Positions 19,711 through 20,947 of a stretch of DNA of 20,947 nt are shown here, piece by piece. Position numbers and translations under genes: made by a program. Position 1 is the first letter of the stretch. Every line of letters begins with the position of its first letter. The notes under the pieces were generated by a model. That model was not told the origin of the DNA. It saw nothing but the letters and a program-made list of their open reading frames with translations, and searched no databases. The stretch comes from an uncultured Bacilli bacterium (lineage in GTDB: Bacteria; Bacillota_I; Bacilli_A; RF39; UBA660), in NCBI GenBank assembly GCA_934167785.1, contig CAKPLX010000016.1, forward strand, positions 1-20,947, in the 5' to 3' direction.

Positions 19711-20947
19711 CACTTATCCCTCCTCAGATAATTATCGATCTCCTTGAACTGCAGAGATACCTTAAATGGTAATCTTACAATCTCTGACAATACTGATTTC
19801 AGAATAACTGTATAGCCATTATCATTTTTGAACTGCCGCAGCCAATTCATACAGTTGCCAAATTTTGCTTTTGTTTGCAATGTAATTACAATGTTATTAC
19901 CAGCAACAGTAAAAAGCTGTGGTTTGTATGTGAGATTTCTTCTTTGATTCTCACTTGCTTCCATTGTATCTGCAATAAACTGATCTAATGCGGTCCAATC
20001 TAATTCATCGTTTACGCATAGCCAGCGACTTGCACCGCCTTCTACATATTTGAATACAATCATAGTCCCATTTGAGCTGATAAAAGGATTTAAGTATTGC
20101 TTCACTTTATCCTCAAATTTCTTTGAAACTGTCACCAAGGTCTGCTCATACATAACCTGTAAGTGTTCATACTCTGATTTATTCACTAACATATCAGCTA
20201 TTGTGCTAGCTTCATGATTCTGCATATCTAAATCATACATGAAATCTTCATCATCGCTATAGTATTCTTCTCGTGGTGTGGCGTCATACGCATCATTAAT
20301 TTCATCAGCATCGAAAGACCAATAGCCTTTGCTTATATCAGACAAATCATCTTTAGCAAACAGATCATCCAAATCAATCTCTGTCGCATCATCATCTTCC
20401 TGTGATGCACCAACATACTTATGAAGAGTTTTTAATTCAGAATCAAAAGTAACTATTGGTTTCCCCTCAGGGAAATGTCCGAGTGCCCATGTTTCAAACC
20501 TGCTCGACCATGTTCTATCTGATTTCTCATCATTAGACATCTTTCTATCTGGTAGTGGTGTATTCAATGAATAATCATTTACGTAGGCTCTGACTGTGTA
20601 ATTATCAAAATGCTCCATAATAAATGGAATATTTATCGGTTCATGATCAATATTAGGCTGCACCTGATGAATCAACTCATTGATTCTTGTATCAACATAC
20701 TGTGCTCTCTCATCTCTAATAAGTTCATTCCAAGGATCATCAAACCAGAATGGTCCAGAACCAAATTCACCAGCATCCCACCTCTTGATAATTCTATCGA
20801 CAAAGTAGACCGGTGCTTCTCTTGCATCATCCTTTACTTCGCCCCAAGTGTTACCAATATTGATACCTACAAAGTATTTTGTATGCCCCTTCATAGTTAC
20901 CATACAAGATTCTTTAACAATCTTATAGATAAAGAATGGGTGAATAC
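19710..20947 (-). CDS. Hypothetical acidic protein, N-terminus cut by window edge
   Basis: At least 411 codons, open to the right edge. An ATG exists at 20903, but the frame stays open for 14 more codons upstream to the edge (reading HPFFIYKIVKESC before that ATG) and no convincing ribosome binding site precedes it, unlike nearly all other genes here. The true start therefore probably lies outside the window. The visible protein is soluble, acidic and rich in Trp, Asp and Asn, with a long Asp/Glu stretch around 175-225 of the ATG numbering (TEIDLDDLFAKDDLSD, then DDEDFMYDLD). No named domain is recognised. It ends in the TGATG overlap with the single-pass membrane protein gene, so the two are translated together. 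Confidence 0.82.
   Translation of the reverse strand, partial: IHPFFIYKIVKESCMVTMKGHTKYFVGINIGNTWGEVKDDAREAPVYFVDRIIKRWDAGEFGSGPFWFDDPWNELIRDERAQYVDTRINELIHQVQPNIDHEPINIPFIMEHFDNYTVRAYVNDYSLNTPLPDRKMSNDEKSDRTWSSRFETWALGHFPEGKPIVTFDSELKTLHKYVGASQEDDDATEIDLDDLFAKDDLSDISKGYWSFDADEINDAYDATPREEYYSDDEDFMYDLDMQNHEASTIADMLVNKSEYEHLQVMYEQTLVTVSKKFEDKVKQYLNPFISSNGTMIVFKYVEGGASRWLCVNDELDWTALDQFIADTMEASENQRRNLTYKPQLFTVAGNNIVITLQTKAKFGNCMNWLRQFKNDNGYTVILKSVLSEIVRLPFKVSLQFKEIDNYLRRDK

Noticed and set aside
1..20947. Alternative genetic code or recoded stops
   Set aside because: TGA, TAA and TAG all end genes with tight spacing to the next start, and Trp is coded by TGG, so the standard bacterial code fits.
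1..20947. tRNA or rRNA genes, insertion sequences, CRISPR arrays
   Set aside because: No cloverleaf-like, transposase-like or regularly spaced repeat structures were found; intergenic gaps are all under about 120 bases.

Overview
This is a 20.9 kb, AT-rich window in which every supportable gene lies on the minus strand, so transcription runs from the right edge toward base 1. Most starts follow a strong AGGAGG-type ribosome binding site. Stops are ordinary TAA, TAG and TGA, two lipoproteins have classical lipoboxes, and two short helical proteins resemble type VII secretion substrates. Together these point to a Firmicutes host, most likely a gut-type Clostridia. There are no ribosomal, central-metabolism or tRNA genes, no transposases and no recognisable virion genes. 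Dense overlapping genes of unknown function mixed with replication-like, membrane and cell-wall proteins suggest a large mobile element (megaplasmid, integrative element or large phage) rather than a core chromosome. That assignment is inference.

Right block (20947 to 8376): a tightly packed chain of fifteen genes. In transcription order it has an unrecognised acidic protein cut by the window edge and a single-pass membrane protein. Next come a protein built like the C-terminal half of NAD-dependent DNA ligase (zinc finger, helix-hairpin-helix, BRCT) with no adenylation domain, a 1029-residue acidic zinc-ribbon protein, and a protein resembling the DNA polymerase III delta clamp-loader subunit. 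These are followed by an acidic repeat protein, a multi-pass membrane protein, two small soluble proteins, three small membrane or exported proteins, and an OB-fold-like protein. The block ends with two complete M23 (LytM) endopeptidase lipoproteins, and a hairpin with a U-tract closes it.

Middle block (8312 to 3694): four unrecognised proteins of 236 to 409 residues whose genes overlap or nearly touch, followed by a DEDDh 3'-5' exonuclease of the DnaQ type with all catalytic residues.

Left block (3694 to 1): a membrane-anchored coiled-coil protein whose C-terminal third looks like an FtsK/SpoIIIE (EssC-like) ATPase without Walker A or Walker B motifs. After it come two small helical-hairpin proteins with very strong ribosome binding sites (WXG100-like in size and shape), a pair of hairpins, and an unrecognised protein that runs off the left edge. 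An FtsK-like membrane protein next to WXG100-like proteins is the signature of type VII secretion, but the catalytically dead ATPase makes this at best a divergent relative or an accessory part.

A second theme is DNA structure. The coding sequences contain an unexpected number of long, perfect inverted repeats, all of different sequence. Examples are 16-bp arms at 19361-19394, 15-bp arms at 19643-19677, a 26-bp palindrome at 5698-5723, 13-bp arms at 14457-14492 and a 22-bp palindrome at 14118-14139. By a rough estimate, chance predicts far fewer than one with arms of 13 bp or more in a window this size.
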